Assembly: GCF_019132845.1 (NCBI RefSeq)
Contig: NZ_JAHSPR010000010.1
Location: forward strand, 1 to 64,000
DNA from: Advenella alkanexedens
GTDB lineage: Bacteria; Pseudomonadota; Gammaproteobacteria; Burkholderiales; Burkholderiaceae_B
Reading direction: 5' to 3'
Length of the DNA stretch: 64,000 bases
The translations under genes and the position numbers were made by a program. This document shows positions 56,701 to 64,000 of the stretch, in pieces. The notes below the pieces were generated by a model, which searched no databases, was not told the origin of the DNA, and saw nothing but the letters and a program-made list of their open reading frames with translations. How positions within the stretch are numbered: the first letter of the stretch is position 1; each line of letters opens with the position of its first letter.

Positions 56701-57630
56701 ATGAAGCATCTGTACGATGTGCCGGCACCGGCCAAGCTGAACCTTTTTTTGCATGTGACCGGTCGCCGGGAAGATGGCTATCATTTGCTGCAAACGGTTT
56801 TTGTGTTCATAGATCTGGCTGACCGCCTGCAGTTTGAGTTGCGTAATGATGGTGTGATATGCCGGCAAACCAGCTTGCCAGGGATTGATCACGACAGCGA
56901 CCTGATTGTGCGCGCTGCCCGTGCTTTGCAAAAGGCGACAGGCACCGCCAAGGGGGCCACGATCCAGGTGCAAAAAAACATTCCGGCCGGCGGTGGCCTT
57001 GGGGGGGGTTCCAGTGATGCGGCAAGTACCCTGATTGCGCTTAACCGCTTATGGCAAACGGGATTAAGCCGTTGGGAATTACAGCAACTGGCTTTGCCAT
57101 TAGGGGCTGATGTTCCGGTGTTTGTGTTTGGTCAAAATACGTTTGCCGAAGGTATTGGTGAAGCATTTACCGCCTGTCGTGTGCCTGGGCACGCGTACCT
57201 GGTTTTTCAGCCCCGGCTGGGAATTCCCACTCCGGCCATTTTCACCGATCCCGACCTTTGTCGAAATACCCCATTGGTTACGGTTCAGGACGTGCAGCAA
57301 AGCCTGTCTTTGCCCATATCTGAAGCCTCATCATTAAGCCAGCCCGCTTTTTTTGGTCATAATGATCTGGAGGCGGTGGCTTGTCGCCAGCATCCCGGAT
57401 TGCAGCAGTTGGTGGACTGGTTGGATGTCCGGCAGGTGAAGGCACGCATGACCGGGTCGGGGGCCTGTTTTTTCGCGCCTTTCAATTCTTACGAAGATGC
57501 CTTGCAGGTCGGGCATGAGCTTGAGGTCGCGTTGCCTGCATTCAACCAGGGGGCCTCTGTGCCTGTTGAGCGGATAATCGCCGCTCGGGGCTTGGTCCGG
57601 CATCCTTTGCATGACTGGGTGAAAAATTAA
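56701..57630 (+). CDS. ispE: 4-diphosphocytidyl-2-C-methyl-D-erythritol kinase
   Basis: This 309-aa GHMP kinase phosphorylates CDP-methylerythritol in the MEP isoprenoid pathway. The substrate loop PAPAKLNLFLHVTGRREDGYH and the ATP-binding PAGGGLGGGSSDAAS are clear, as is the C-terminal MTGSGACFFA. It is typical in length, or slightly long. It starts nine bases after lolB and is the last gene before the tRNA-Gln promoter. Confidence 0.97.
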   Translation: MKHLYDVPAPAKLNLFLHVTGRREDGYHLLQTVFVFIDLADRLQFELRNDGVICRQTSLPGIDHDSDLIVRAARALQKATGTAKGATIQVQKNIPAGGGLGGGSSDAASTLIALNRLWQTGLSRWELQQLALPLGADVPVFVFGQNTFAEGIGEAFTACRVPGHAYLVFQPRLGIPTPAIFTDPDLCRNTPLVTVQDVQQSLSLPISEASSLSQPAFFGHNDLEAVACRQHPGLQQLVDWLDVRQVKARMTGSGACFFAPFNSYEDALQVGHELEVALPAFNQGASVPVERIIAARGLVRHPLHDWVKN

Positions 57631-57775
57631 ACTTAATGCGAGGCCTTGTGGTATCACTTGGTGGTGGGTGATTTGGGTTTTCAATGTAAAAAACAATATC
57701 AAACAAGAGGAAAAATTTTTTTGTCGTGTATTTGATACAAAAACAACAAATTTATTAAAAAAGTGAAGAAAGGGG

Positions 57776-57803
57776 TTCACAAGTTAAGAAAAACAGCTAT
57801 AAT
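57776..57803 (+). promoter_or_regulatory. Sigma-70 promoter of tRNA-Gln
   Basis: A consensus -10 TATAAT (57798-57803) lies 16 bases after TTCACA (57776-57781). A start near 57810 gives a ~55-nt leader to the tRNA. The same transcript could run on into prs, since no terminator is seen between. Confidence 0.7.
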
Positions 57804-57865
57804 TTCATCTTTCAGTTAACAAGCAATCTTTCACAAGCTTTCTTGGTTAGCGGTACATGAAATTT

Positions 57866-57942
57866 TGGGGCGTCGCCAAGCTGGTTAAGGCACTGGATTT
57901 TGATTCCAGCATGCGAAGGTTCGAATCCTTCCGCCCCAGCCA
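57866..57942 (+). tRNA. tRNA-Gln (anticodon TTG)
   Basis: This 77-nt tRNA has acceptor stem TGGGGCG paired with CGCCCCA, discriminator G and an encoded CCA (57940-57942). The anticodon loop TTTTGAT gives anticodon TTG. The T-arm is AAGGTTCGAATCCTT. It sits between ispE and prs, the conserved betaproteobacterial position. No integrase or att duplication is seen next to it. Confidence 0.96.
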
Positions 57943-58046
57943 AAATCTCGTTAAGTACATCATCGGAGCCGTCGGGCCTGGCCTATAAGTTGGGTTAAGG
58001 TTTCGCGGTTTTTTTTATTTCATCTCTCAAAAAAATCCTCTCTATC

Positions 58047-58997
58047 ATGACTAACAACAACTTCATGATTTTCACTGGAACAGCGAATCCACGTTTGGCT
58101 GTCAATGTAGTGAATCATCTTGACATGTCTCTTGGAAAAATGACTGTCGGACGTTTCTCAGACGGGGAGGTGATGGTTGAAATTCTCGAGCATGTCCGTG
58201 GCCGTGATGTATTTGTCTTGCAGCCTACCTGTGCCCCCACCAATGATAACCTGATGGAAATCATGACCATGGTTGATGCCTTGCGTCGTGCTTCAGCCGG
58301 TAGTATTACCGCTGCCATTCCTTATTTTGGTTATGCACGCCAGGATCGCCGTCCGCGTTCCGCCCGTGTTGCCATTTCGGCCAAAGTGGTCGCCAATATG
58401 CTGCAAGGTGTGGGTGTTGACCGTATCCTTACCATGGATTTGCATGCTGACCAGATTCAGGGTTTCTTCGATATTCCTGTTGATAATATTTATGCAGCGC
58501 CGGTTTTGCTGGCAGATATCGATCAGCGTAATCTGAACAATCTGGTTGTGGTATCCCCTGATATCGGTGGTGTTGTGCGTGCACGTGCCCTGGCCAAACA
58601 GCTGGAAGCTGACCTGGCGATTATTGACAAACGCCGCCCACGTGCCAACGTTTCTGAAGTCATGAATATTATCGGCGAGGTAGATGGCCGTACCTGTATC
58701 ATTATGGATGATATGGTTGATACCGCCGGTACCTTGTGCAAGGCTGCCGCCGCCCTTAAAGAGCGCGGAGCCGGTGCTGTTTATGCTTATTGTACCCACC
58801 CTGTTTTGTCAGGCAGCGCCATAGAGCGTATTACAGAATCCGAACTGGATGAACTGGTTGTTACCGATACCATTCCCCTGAGCGAGCAGGCTGCCGGTTG
58901 TGCTAAAATCCGTCAGCTTTCAACTGCCGCCTTGCTGGGCGAAACCATTTTGCGTATCGCTCACGCCGAGTCGGTCAGCTCCCTGTTCGTAGACTAA
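58047..58997 (+). CDS. prs: Ribose-phosphate pyrophosphokinase
   Basis: This 316-aa enzyme makes PRPP from ribose-5-phosphate and ATP for nucleotide, His and Trp synthesis. The N-terminal [12 protein letters not shown], the ATP-binding [16 protein letters not shown] loop, and the PRPP-binding signature [17 protein letters not shown] are all present. The length is standard. It begins 105 bp after the tRNA-Gln and is followed by rplY. Confidence 0.98.
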   Translation: MTNNNFMIFTGTANPRLAVNVVNHLDMSLGKMTVGRFSDGEVMVEILEHVRGRDVFVLQPTCAPTNDNLMEIMTMVDALRRASAGSITAAIPYFGYARQDRRPRSARVAISAKVVANMLQGVGVDRILTMDLHADQIQGFFDIPVDNIYAAPVLLADIDQRNLNNLVVVSPDIGGVVRARALAKQLEADLAIIDKRRPRANVSEVMNIIGEVDGRTCIIMDDMVDTAGTLCKAAAALKERGAGAVYAYCTHPVLSGSAIERITESELDELVVTDTIPLSEQAAGCAKIRQLSTAALLGETILRIAHAESVSSLFVD

Positions 58998-59100
58998 TTT
59001 TTATCCGGTGCTGGTCGCGGCATCGGATTTCGTGATTAAACCGTTTCCGGTTTGATTTTTTTATCTATACGTATTAATTACGTTTATTTTGGAGTATTCC

Positions 59101-59694
59101 ATGAAATTCACAGCCACTTCGCGTAGTGTACAGGGATCGAGTGCGAGCCGCCGCCTGCGCCGCGCAGGCCGCGTGCCAGCCATCGTTTACGGTGGTAAAG
59201 GCGACGCCTTGAGTATTGAACTTGATCATAACGAAATCTTCCACGCTTTGCGTAAAGAAGAGTTCCACGCTTCAGTTCTTGACATGGAACTGGATGGCAA
59301 AGTACAAAATGTATTGTTGCGTGCTGTTCAATGGCACGCCTATAAGCCTCAGGTTTTGCACGTTGACTTCCAACGTGTTAGCGCTGACCAGGCCATCACG
59401 ACCAAAGTGCCTTTGCACTTCAAAAACGAAGACGTGTCTCCAGCCGTCAAGCTGCAAGGCGCAAAAATCACCACTGTCGCCAACGAAGTAGAGATTACTT
59501 GTCTGCCTAAAGATTTGCCGCAGTTTATCGAAGTGGATCTGGCCGGCCTTGAGGCAGGCGGTGTGTTCCACCTGAGCCAGTTGGTTGCGCCTGCAGGCGT
59601 GCAGTTTGTTGTGATCGGTGATGATCCTGTATTGGCTTCTGCTTCTGCTGAAGTAGCTGCTGACAACACTGAAAATGGCGAATCTGCCGAGTAA
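59101..59694 (+). CDS. rplY: 50S ribosomal protein L25 (general stress protein Ctc form)
   Basis: This 197-aa protein binds 5S rRNA. It is the two-domain Ctc form: an N-terminal L25 domain (residues 1-95, with GSSASRRLRRAGRVPAIVYGG) and a C-terminal beta domain (about 100-180), unlike the short L25 of E. coli. An acidic tail (ADNTENGESAE) follows. ATG 59101 has GGAG just upstream (59090-59093). It lies between prs and pth as in most betaproteobacteria, and a terminator hairpin follows. Confidence 0.95.
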   Translation: MKFTATSRSVQGSSASRRLRRAGRVPAIVYGGKGDALSIELDHNEIFHALRKEEFHASVLDMELDGKVQNVLLRAVQWHAYKPQVLHVDFQRVSADQAITTKVPLHFKNEDVSPAVKLQGAKITTVANEVEITCLPKDLPQFIEVDLAGLEAGGVFHLSQLVAPAGVQFVVIGDDPVLASASAEVAADNTENGESAE

Positions 59695-59758
59695 GTCGTA
59701 ACATTACGTTCGAAATGAACAGGCAATGTTGTATCTTGTCTGTGATGTTTTGTTCATG

Positions 59759-59803
59759 AATAGCCCCCGTAATGCTTTTTGCCGTTCGGGGGCTATTGTT
59801 TTA
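59759..59803 (+). terminator. Rho-independent terminator of rplY
   Basis: AATAGCCCCCG (59759-59769) pairs with CGGGGGCTATT (59787-59797), an 11-bp stem with a 17-base loop, followed by GTTTTA. It separates prs-rplY from pth. The T-run is short, so termination may be partial. Confidence 0.75.
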
Positions 59804-59817
59804 TAGGGTCGCTGAGC

Positions 59818-60417
59818 ATGTCTTTATCCATTCGTCTGATTGTGGGCCTGGGCAATCCGGGCAGTCAATATGAAGCCACGCGGCATAATGCCGGGTTTTG
59901 GCTGGCCGATCATATCGCCGATGACCTGAATGCCACCTTCAATCCGGAGCCTGCTTTTTTTGGGCAGGTTGCCAAGGCAAAATATCAGGGAAACAATATT
60001 TTCTTACTGAAACCGTCTACATACATGAATCGTTCGGGACAGGCTGTGGGTGCATTGGCGCGGTTTTATAAAATAGCCCCGGAAGAAATCCTGGTGTTGC
60101 ATGATGAGCTGGATTTACCGCCAGGCCAGGTGAAGCTGAAAAAAGGGGGAGGTCATGCGGGCCACAATGGTTTGCGTGACATTCAGTCCGCATTGGGTAG
60201 CCCCGACTTCTGGCGTTTGCGTTTGGGAATAGGACATCCCCGTACACAGGGACTGGCACAAAATGTGGCCGATTACGTGTTGCATATGCCACGTAAGGAA
60301 GATATGCCCCTGATTGATGATGAAATCCGTCGTTCTCGTGTTATTGTTCCTTTGCTGCTGCAAGGAGAGTTTTCGAAAGCCTCCAGTTCCTTGCAGGAAT
60401 CAAAAGGAATTGCCTAA
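59818..60417 (+). CDS. pth: Peptidyl-tRNA hydrolase
   Basis: This 199-aa enzyme releases tRNA from stalled peptidyl-tRNA. [21 protein letters not shown] carries the catalytic His and the conserved Asn. [29 protein letters not shown] holds the catalytic Asp. Length is normal. ATG 59818 has a weak ribosome-binding site (AGGGTCG); a longer frame falls in the terminator. It overlaps no gene and is two bases ahead of the CPBP gene. Confidence 0.97.
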   Translation: MSLSIRLIVGLGNPGSQYEATRHNAGFWLADHIADDLNATFNPEPAFFGQVAKAKYQGNNIFLLKPSTYMNRSGQAVGALARFYKIAPEEILVLHDELDLPPGQVKLKKGGGHAGHNGLRDIQSALGSPDFWRLRLGIGHPRTQGLAQNVADYVLHMPRKEDMPLIDDEIRRSRVIVPLLLQGEFSKASSSLQESKGIA

Positions 60418-60419
60418 TA

Positions 60420-61178
60420 ATGAAGTCACCTAGTTTTCGACAGGAGTTTGCCGAGTTTTTTCGCTATATCAGACGTCCGGCATTGTCACCGCGCAAGCCG
60501 GGCAGGGGTGGCGGCAATGGTTGGTGGAAAGACTGGGTGCCTGCGACTTCTGTCGGACGAATGCTGCAATGGGCGGGGTGTCTGTGGATCATCAATATAT
60601 TTGTGTTTGCGCCTATCGCCCTGATGGTGGCCAGTAAAACAGGTGCAGCCCATCGTCTCGATATCAATAATATTCCCTTTTTAACAGCGGTGTTGTGGGC
60701 GCCTGTGGCCGAAGAGTTATTGTTTCGTTATTCTTTGCGCAGACCACGATTAAGCATTTGGTTGATTCCATTAATGACCTGGGTTGTTGTAATGGGGCCA
60801 GAGCTTCATAGTATAGTGTTGCTATTGCTGGTACTGATGTTGATTGTAATACTGGATATCCGGGGGCTTACCACCAATGAACATGCTTTAAAATGGCATT
60901 GGCGTGTCAATTACCAACGGTTTTTTCCCCTGTTTTTTCATGGTTCGGTGCTGGTGTTTGCCGGCCTGCATTTATGGAATTTCAGGTTTACCGAAATGAA
61001 TTGGTGGTTGATGCCATTATTGGTGTTGCCACAATGGTTTACAGGCATGGTGCTTGGTTGGATGCGGGTGCGTGATGGAATAAGCACGTCTATTTTCCTG
61101 CATATGATTTTTAATTCCGGTCCTATCTTGCTGGTTTGGTTTTTATTGCAGTTCAGTCCTGAACTGGCCACAAATTGA
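60420..61178 (+). CDS. CPBP-family intramembrane metalloprotease
   Basis: This 252-aa protein has about six membrane helices and the three motifs of CPBP (CaaX-processing/bacteriocin-processing, Abi) proteases: AEELLFR (EExxxR, ~residue 98), FAGLHLWN (FxxxH, ~180) and HMIFNSG (HxxxN, ~234). Such proteins cleave or bind membrane substrates; bacterial targets are mostly unknown. It starts two bases after pth and is followed ten bases later by a lipoprotein gene, so the three may be one transcript. Confidence 0.85.
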   Translation: MKSPSFRQEFAEFFRYIRRPALSPRKPGRGGGNGWWKDWVPATSVGRMLQWAGCLWIINIFVFAPIALMVASKTGAAHRLDINNIPFLTAVLWAPVAEELLFRYSLRRPRLSIWLIPLMTWVVVMGPELHSIVLLLLVLMLIVILDIRGLTTNEHALKWHWRVNYQRFFPLFFHGSVLVFAGLHLWNFRFTEMNWWLMPLLVLPQWFTGMVLGWMRVRDGISTSIFLHMIFNSGPILLVWFLLQFSPELATN

Positions 61179-61187
61179 GAGGTGAAT

Positions 61188-61556
61188 ATGAAAAGCGTAA
61201 AATTGATTTCTTCAACAGTGTTTCTGGCCGTATTGGTGGCAGGCTGCACCGGCTATCGTCCTGTCGTCGATGGGCAAGGCCGGGATATGTCAAATTATGA
61301 ATATGATCTTCGTGACTGTCAGAATTACGCCCGACAGGTAGATGGTGCTGGCCGGACGGGCGGTGGGGCCCTGGCGGGTGCCGCCTTTGGCGCAGTGCTG
61401 GGCCTGGTGGGGGGGGGCAATAGCACGGGTATCGCCCAGGCGGCAGGTGTTGGTGCGGTGACAGGCGCAGCGGCAGGGGGTGTATCAACAGCGGCTTCTC
61501 AAAAACAGGTAATCCGCAACTGTATGATTGGTCGCGGCTATCGCGTACTGGATTAA
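61188..61556 (+). CDS. Glycine-zipper lipoprotein
   Basis: This 122-aa lipoprotein has a signal peptide and lipobox (LAVLVAGC, Cys20) and a middle glycine-zipper (residues ~58-105, repeats of GAAFGAV/GAVTGAA) typical of the outer-membrane Rick_17kDa/YmgG-like family. DLRDCQNYARQ and NCMIGRGYRVLD place two extra cysteines on either side, probably a disulfide. It is likely periplasmic-facing in the outer membrane and may stabilise the envelope. The start ATG 61188 is preceded by GAGAGGTG. Confidence 0.85.
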   Translation: MKSVKLISSTVFLAVLVAGCTGYRPVVDGQGRDMSNYEYDLRDCQNYARQVDGAGRTGGGALAGAAFGAVLGLVGGGNSTGIAQAAGVGAVTGAAAGGVSTAASQKQVIRNCMIGRGYRVLD

Positions 61557-61655
61557 GCGGCTTATTCTTCATAAAAACGGTTAAATTTCCTGAAATTGTA
61601 CCTTTCCCAGAGGTACAATAGCGGGTTTCGTGCTTTGATTTATTAAGGATTTTCA

Positions 61656-62747
61656 ATGGCTCTTCAATGTGGCATCGTTGGTTTACCCAACGTAGGCAAA
61701 TCAACTTTGTTTAATGCGTTAACGAAAGCGGGGATTGCCGCCGAAAATTACCCGTTTTGTACTATCGAGCCCAACGTAGGTATTGTGGAAGTGCCCGATC
61801 CACGGCTTGATGAACTTGCCACTATTGTCAAGCCCGAGCGCGTCCTGCCAGCCACTGTCGAATTTGTTGATATTGCTGGTCTGGTTGCCGGTGCTTCAAA
61901 AGGTGAGGGCCTGGGTAACCAGTTTCTGGCCAATATTCGTGAAACCGATGCCATTGTGCAGGTCGTGCGTTGCTTCGAGGATGAAAACGTGGTGCACGTG
62001 GCCGGCAAGGTGGATCCCATTTCAGATATAGAAGTCATTAATACCGAACTGGCACTGGCAGATTTGTCTTCAGCAGAAAAAGCACTGCAAAAAGCCCAGA
62101 AAACCGCTCGTGCTGGCGATAAAGACGCACAAAAACTGTGTGCGGTGCTGGAGAAAATCATTCCTGTCCTGAACGAGGCCCGTCCAATCCGTTCGCTGGA
62201 TCTTGATGAGGAAGAGCAGGCCCTGATCAAGTCCTATTGCTTCATTACCGCCAAACGTGCCATGTATGTGGCTAACGTGAAAGAAGACGGTTTTGAAAAT
62301 AATCCTCATCTGGCTGCGGTACAGGAATATGCCAAGGCGGAGAATGCACCCGTGGTGGCGGTATGTGCAGCGATTGAAGCCGAGATTGCCGATCTGGATG
62401 ATGAAGACAAAGAAGTCTTCCTGGCGGATATGGGCATGGAAGAGCCAGGTCTGAATCGTGTGATTCGTGCCGCTTATAACTTGCTGGGTTTGCAAACCTA
62501 TTTCACCGCCGGTGTCAAAGAGGTTCGTGCCTGGACAATTCGGGTGGGTGATACGGCTCCTAAAGCGGCGGGTGTTATCCATACCGATTTTGAGCGTGGT
62601 TTTATCCGTGCACAAACCATTGCCTTTGATGATTTTGTCAAGTTCAAGGGTGAGCAAGGTGCCAAAGAAGCCGGAAAAATGCGTGCTGAAGGTAAAGAGT
62701 ACGTCGTCAGGGATGGTGATGTCCTGAACTTCCTGTTCAACGTGTGA
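61656..62747 (+). CDS. ychF: Redox-regulated ATPase YchF (OLA1 family)
   Basis: This 363-aa Obg-related P-loop NTPase binds ribosomes and prefers [21 protein letters not shown] (G1) opens the protein, and [21 protein letters not shown] (G3) and a [10 protein letters not shown] segment follow. The C-terminal TGS domain ([24 protein letters not shown] to the end) is complete. Length matches YchF everywhere. It is transcribed from 61656 with a promoter likely in the 100-bp gap upstream. Confidence 0.97.
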   Translation: MALQCGIVGLPNVGKSTLFNALTKAGIAAENYPFCTIEPNVGIVEVPDPRLDELATIVKPERVLPATVEFVDIAGLVAGASKGEGLGNQFLANIRETDAIVQVVRCFEDENVVHVAGKVDPISDIEVINTELALADLSSAEKALQKAQKTARAGDKDAQKLCAVLEKIIPVLNEARPIRSLDLDEEEQALIKSYCFITAKRAMYVANVKEDGFENNPHLAAVQEYAKAENAPVVAVCAAIEAEIADLDDEDKEVFLADMGMEEPGLNRVIRAAYNLLGLQTYFTAGVKEVRAWTIRVGDTAPKAAGVIHTDFERGFIRAQTIAFDDFVKFKGEQGAKEAGKMRAEGKEYVVRDGDVLNFLFNV

Positions 62748-62802
62748 TCTAATTTCCCTACCAGATAAGTAAAACTTGGGGTAGTATTAAGGACTTGGGT
62801 AC

Positions 62803-62827
62803 GCATTGGTGCATTTTGCGCCAATGC
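62803..62827 (+). terminator. Possible terminator after ychF
   Basis: GCATTGGTGC (62803-62812) pairs with GCGCCAATGC (62818-62827) over ten positions with one G-T pair and a five-base loop. The following CGGTCTTT lacks a clean T-run, so termination is uncertain. It also lies near the start of the next gene and could instead be part of its leader. Confidence 0.45.
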
Positions 62828-62862
62828 CGGTCTTTAAAATAAAGTGAGTGAAAAAATCCGTC

Positions 62863-64000
62863 ATGAAAAAATGGCTCAAGCGCGTGTTGGTGAGTCTGGT
62901 TGTGCTTCTGCTTGTCACCTTTGTGGGTGGTGCGGTCTTTTTGCTTACTTTTGATCCAAATGCCTATAAATATAAACTCGAAGAAATAGTCAGGTCCAAT
63001 TATGACCGTGATCTTCAGATAAAAGGCGATATCGAATTATCACTTTTTCCCCGCATTGGCCTGTCGGTCAATCAACTGTCTTTGTCCGAGCCGGGTAGGG
63101 ATGATGTTTTTGTTTCTATCAACAGTGCCCGTTTTGCGGTGGCTATCTGGCCACTTATTTCCAATCGTTTTGTGGTTGATCATGTCGCGGTCAGTGGTTT
63201 CAAGGCCTGGGTGGTACGTAATGAAGCCGGCGATCTGAACTTTGAAGACCTGTTTGAACAAAAAGTAGTCGTTGATCATCTTAAAGACGAGGCCGATGGC
63301 GATACCGTATTGCCTCAGCCCCATAATGCCGATTTTAAAATTGATATTGCCGGGCTTGAGCTCCAGAATGGCGAGGTTTATTTCAAGGATCTGGCCAATC
63401 AGCTGGATATGCGTTTGCAAGGCATGTCAATTAATACGGGCAGGGTCACCTTTGACCAGCCTTTTGATATTTCACTGGCCGCACGGCTGGAAGGTGATCA
63501 TCCCCGGGTGAATGCACAATTGAATGTGCAGGGGCTGCTCAAGCTGGACCCGGTAACCAAACTTTATAATGCCCAGAAACTGGAGGTTGCCTTAAAAGGC
63601 AGACTGGGCGATATTGATGCCAGCAGTGCAACCCTTAAAGGCAGTTTCAACATAGATAGTTTTGCCCATGCGATTACCGGCTCTGGCATGGAGTTGGTGC
63701 TGGCTGGAAATGGAGCCGAAGGTGCATCACTTAAAAAAATTGATGTGAGTGTGACGGCACCAAAATTGATTTTCGATTCTTCCGCACCCTTGCTGCAGCT
63801 TGAAAATTTTTCGTTCAAGGGCAATGCGCAGCACGTCAATGAGCAGTCTTATGAGTGGTCTTTTGAATCACCGGAACTGGATATTTCCTCTACCGTGGCT
63901 GGTGGTAAACCGCTGATTGGTTTTCTTCGGATGAAGGGGCGTGAACAGGTTGGGGTGAATTTATCGCTCAAGGGTATTAGTGGCTCTGCCGATAACCTGA
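62863..64000 (+). CDS. AsmA-family protein, 5' part (runs off the window)
   Basis: 379 codons are visible from ATG 62863; the frame stays open to the end. The N-terminus MKKWLKRVLVSLVVLLLV gives a signal-anchor helix, then DPNAYKYKLEEIVRSNYDRDLQIKGDIELSLFPRIGL, the AsmA-domain hallmark. AsmA-like proteins are periplasmic, inner-membrane-anchored relatives of TamB thought to move phospholipids to the outer membrane. A second member of this superfamily (TamB) is in the same window. The ribosome-binding site is weak. The C-terminal part is unseen. Confidence 0.88.
   Translation, partial: MKKWLKRVLVSLVVLLLVTFVGGAVFLLTFDPNAYKYKLEEIVRSNYDRDLQIKGDIELSLFPRIGLSVNQLSLSEPGRDDVFVSINSARFAVAIWPLISNRFVVDHVAVSGFKAWVVRNEAGDLNFEDLFEQKVVVDHLKDEADGDTVLPQPHNADFKIDIAGLELQNGEVYFKDLANQLDMRLQGMSINTGRVTFDQPFDISLAARLEGDHPRVNAQLNVQGLLKLDPVTKLYNAQKLEVALKGRLGDIDASSATLKGSFNIDSFAHAITGSGMELVLAGNGAEGASLKKIDVSVTAPKLIFDSSAPLLQLENFSFKGNAQHVNEQSYEWSFESPELDISSTVAGGKPLIGFLRMKGREQVGVNLSLKGISGSADNL

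Noticed and set aside
57866-57942. tRNA-Gln as an integration site
   Set aside because: No integrase is adjacent, and both sides are conserved housekeeping genes in their usual order.
1-64000. CRISPR array, rRNA operon, prophage or replication origin
   Set aside because: No regularly spaced repeats, rRNA genes, phage structural genes or DnaA-box clusters were seen on reading through the window.

Overview
The window fits a betaproteobacterium of the order Burkholderiales, most likely Alcaligenaceae with a GC content near 50%. The evidence is gene content and order: TPR protein-lolB-ispE-tRNA-Gln-prs-rplY-pth-ychF, ypjD-ampD divergent from ffh, tamA-tamB, a Coq7-type ubiquinone hydroxylase, and gcvT-gcvH-gcvP. 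The genus cannot be fixed from the sequence alone.

Positions 1-4403 are accessory DNA. The first ~311 bp match what I remember of the attI2 region of class 2 (Tn7-type) integrons, including the site of the standard class 2 primer hep74. A ribosome-binding site at the left edge points to an integrase gene (intI2) starting just outside the window. The usual dfrA1-sat2-aadA1 cassettes are absent. Instead there is a cassette encoding an unknown 181-aa basic protein, a well-formed 86-bp attC, and a second cassette encoding a small three-helix membrane protein (perhaps with a 46-aa partner). The array is cut off by three nested, broken IS66-family elements. A P4-type tyrosine integrase follows, next to tRNA-Leu(CAA), which marks the island edge.

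From 4404 rightward the DNA is ordinary core chromosome. It holds a HugZ-like flavin protein, an MFS transporter, htpG with a clear sigma-32 promoter, the ypjD/small membrane protein/ampD operon, ffh, proline iminopeptidase, trmB, a PmtA-like methyltransferase, metG, apbC, the TamA/TamB envelope machinery (TamB is unusually long, 2009 aa, through a triplicated ~400-residue module), dcd, an Orn/Lys/Arg decarboxylase, a BaiN/HI0933 flavoprotein, a GrlR-like small protein, the glycine cleavage operon, folA, thyA, an OsmC-like protein and coq7.

A likely unannotated small RNA (38449-38588) lies downstream of coq7. It has a promoter, three stem-loops, a C/U-rich anti-Shine-Dalgarno loop and a strong terminator. 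It is followed by a surface-glycan cluster (38721-50204): a WecA-type initiating transferase, UDP-GlcNAc dehydrogenase (TviB) and 4-epimerase (TviC), a MurJ-family flippase, four GT4 glycosyltransferases and an AsnB-type amidotransferase. I infer a glycan containing N-acetylgalactosaminuronic acid, possibly amidated. No Wzy polymerase is visible. REP-like palindromes separate the cluster from a convergent phosphomannomutase gene (algC type).

The right end has a D-2-hydroxyacid dehydrogenase-type flavoprotein, mutM, the lolB-ispE-prs-rplY-pth housekeeping block, a CPBP intramembrane protease, a glycine-zipper lipoprotein, ychF and the start of an AsmA-family gene that runs off the edge.
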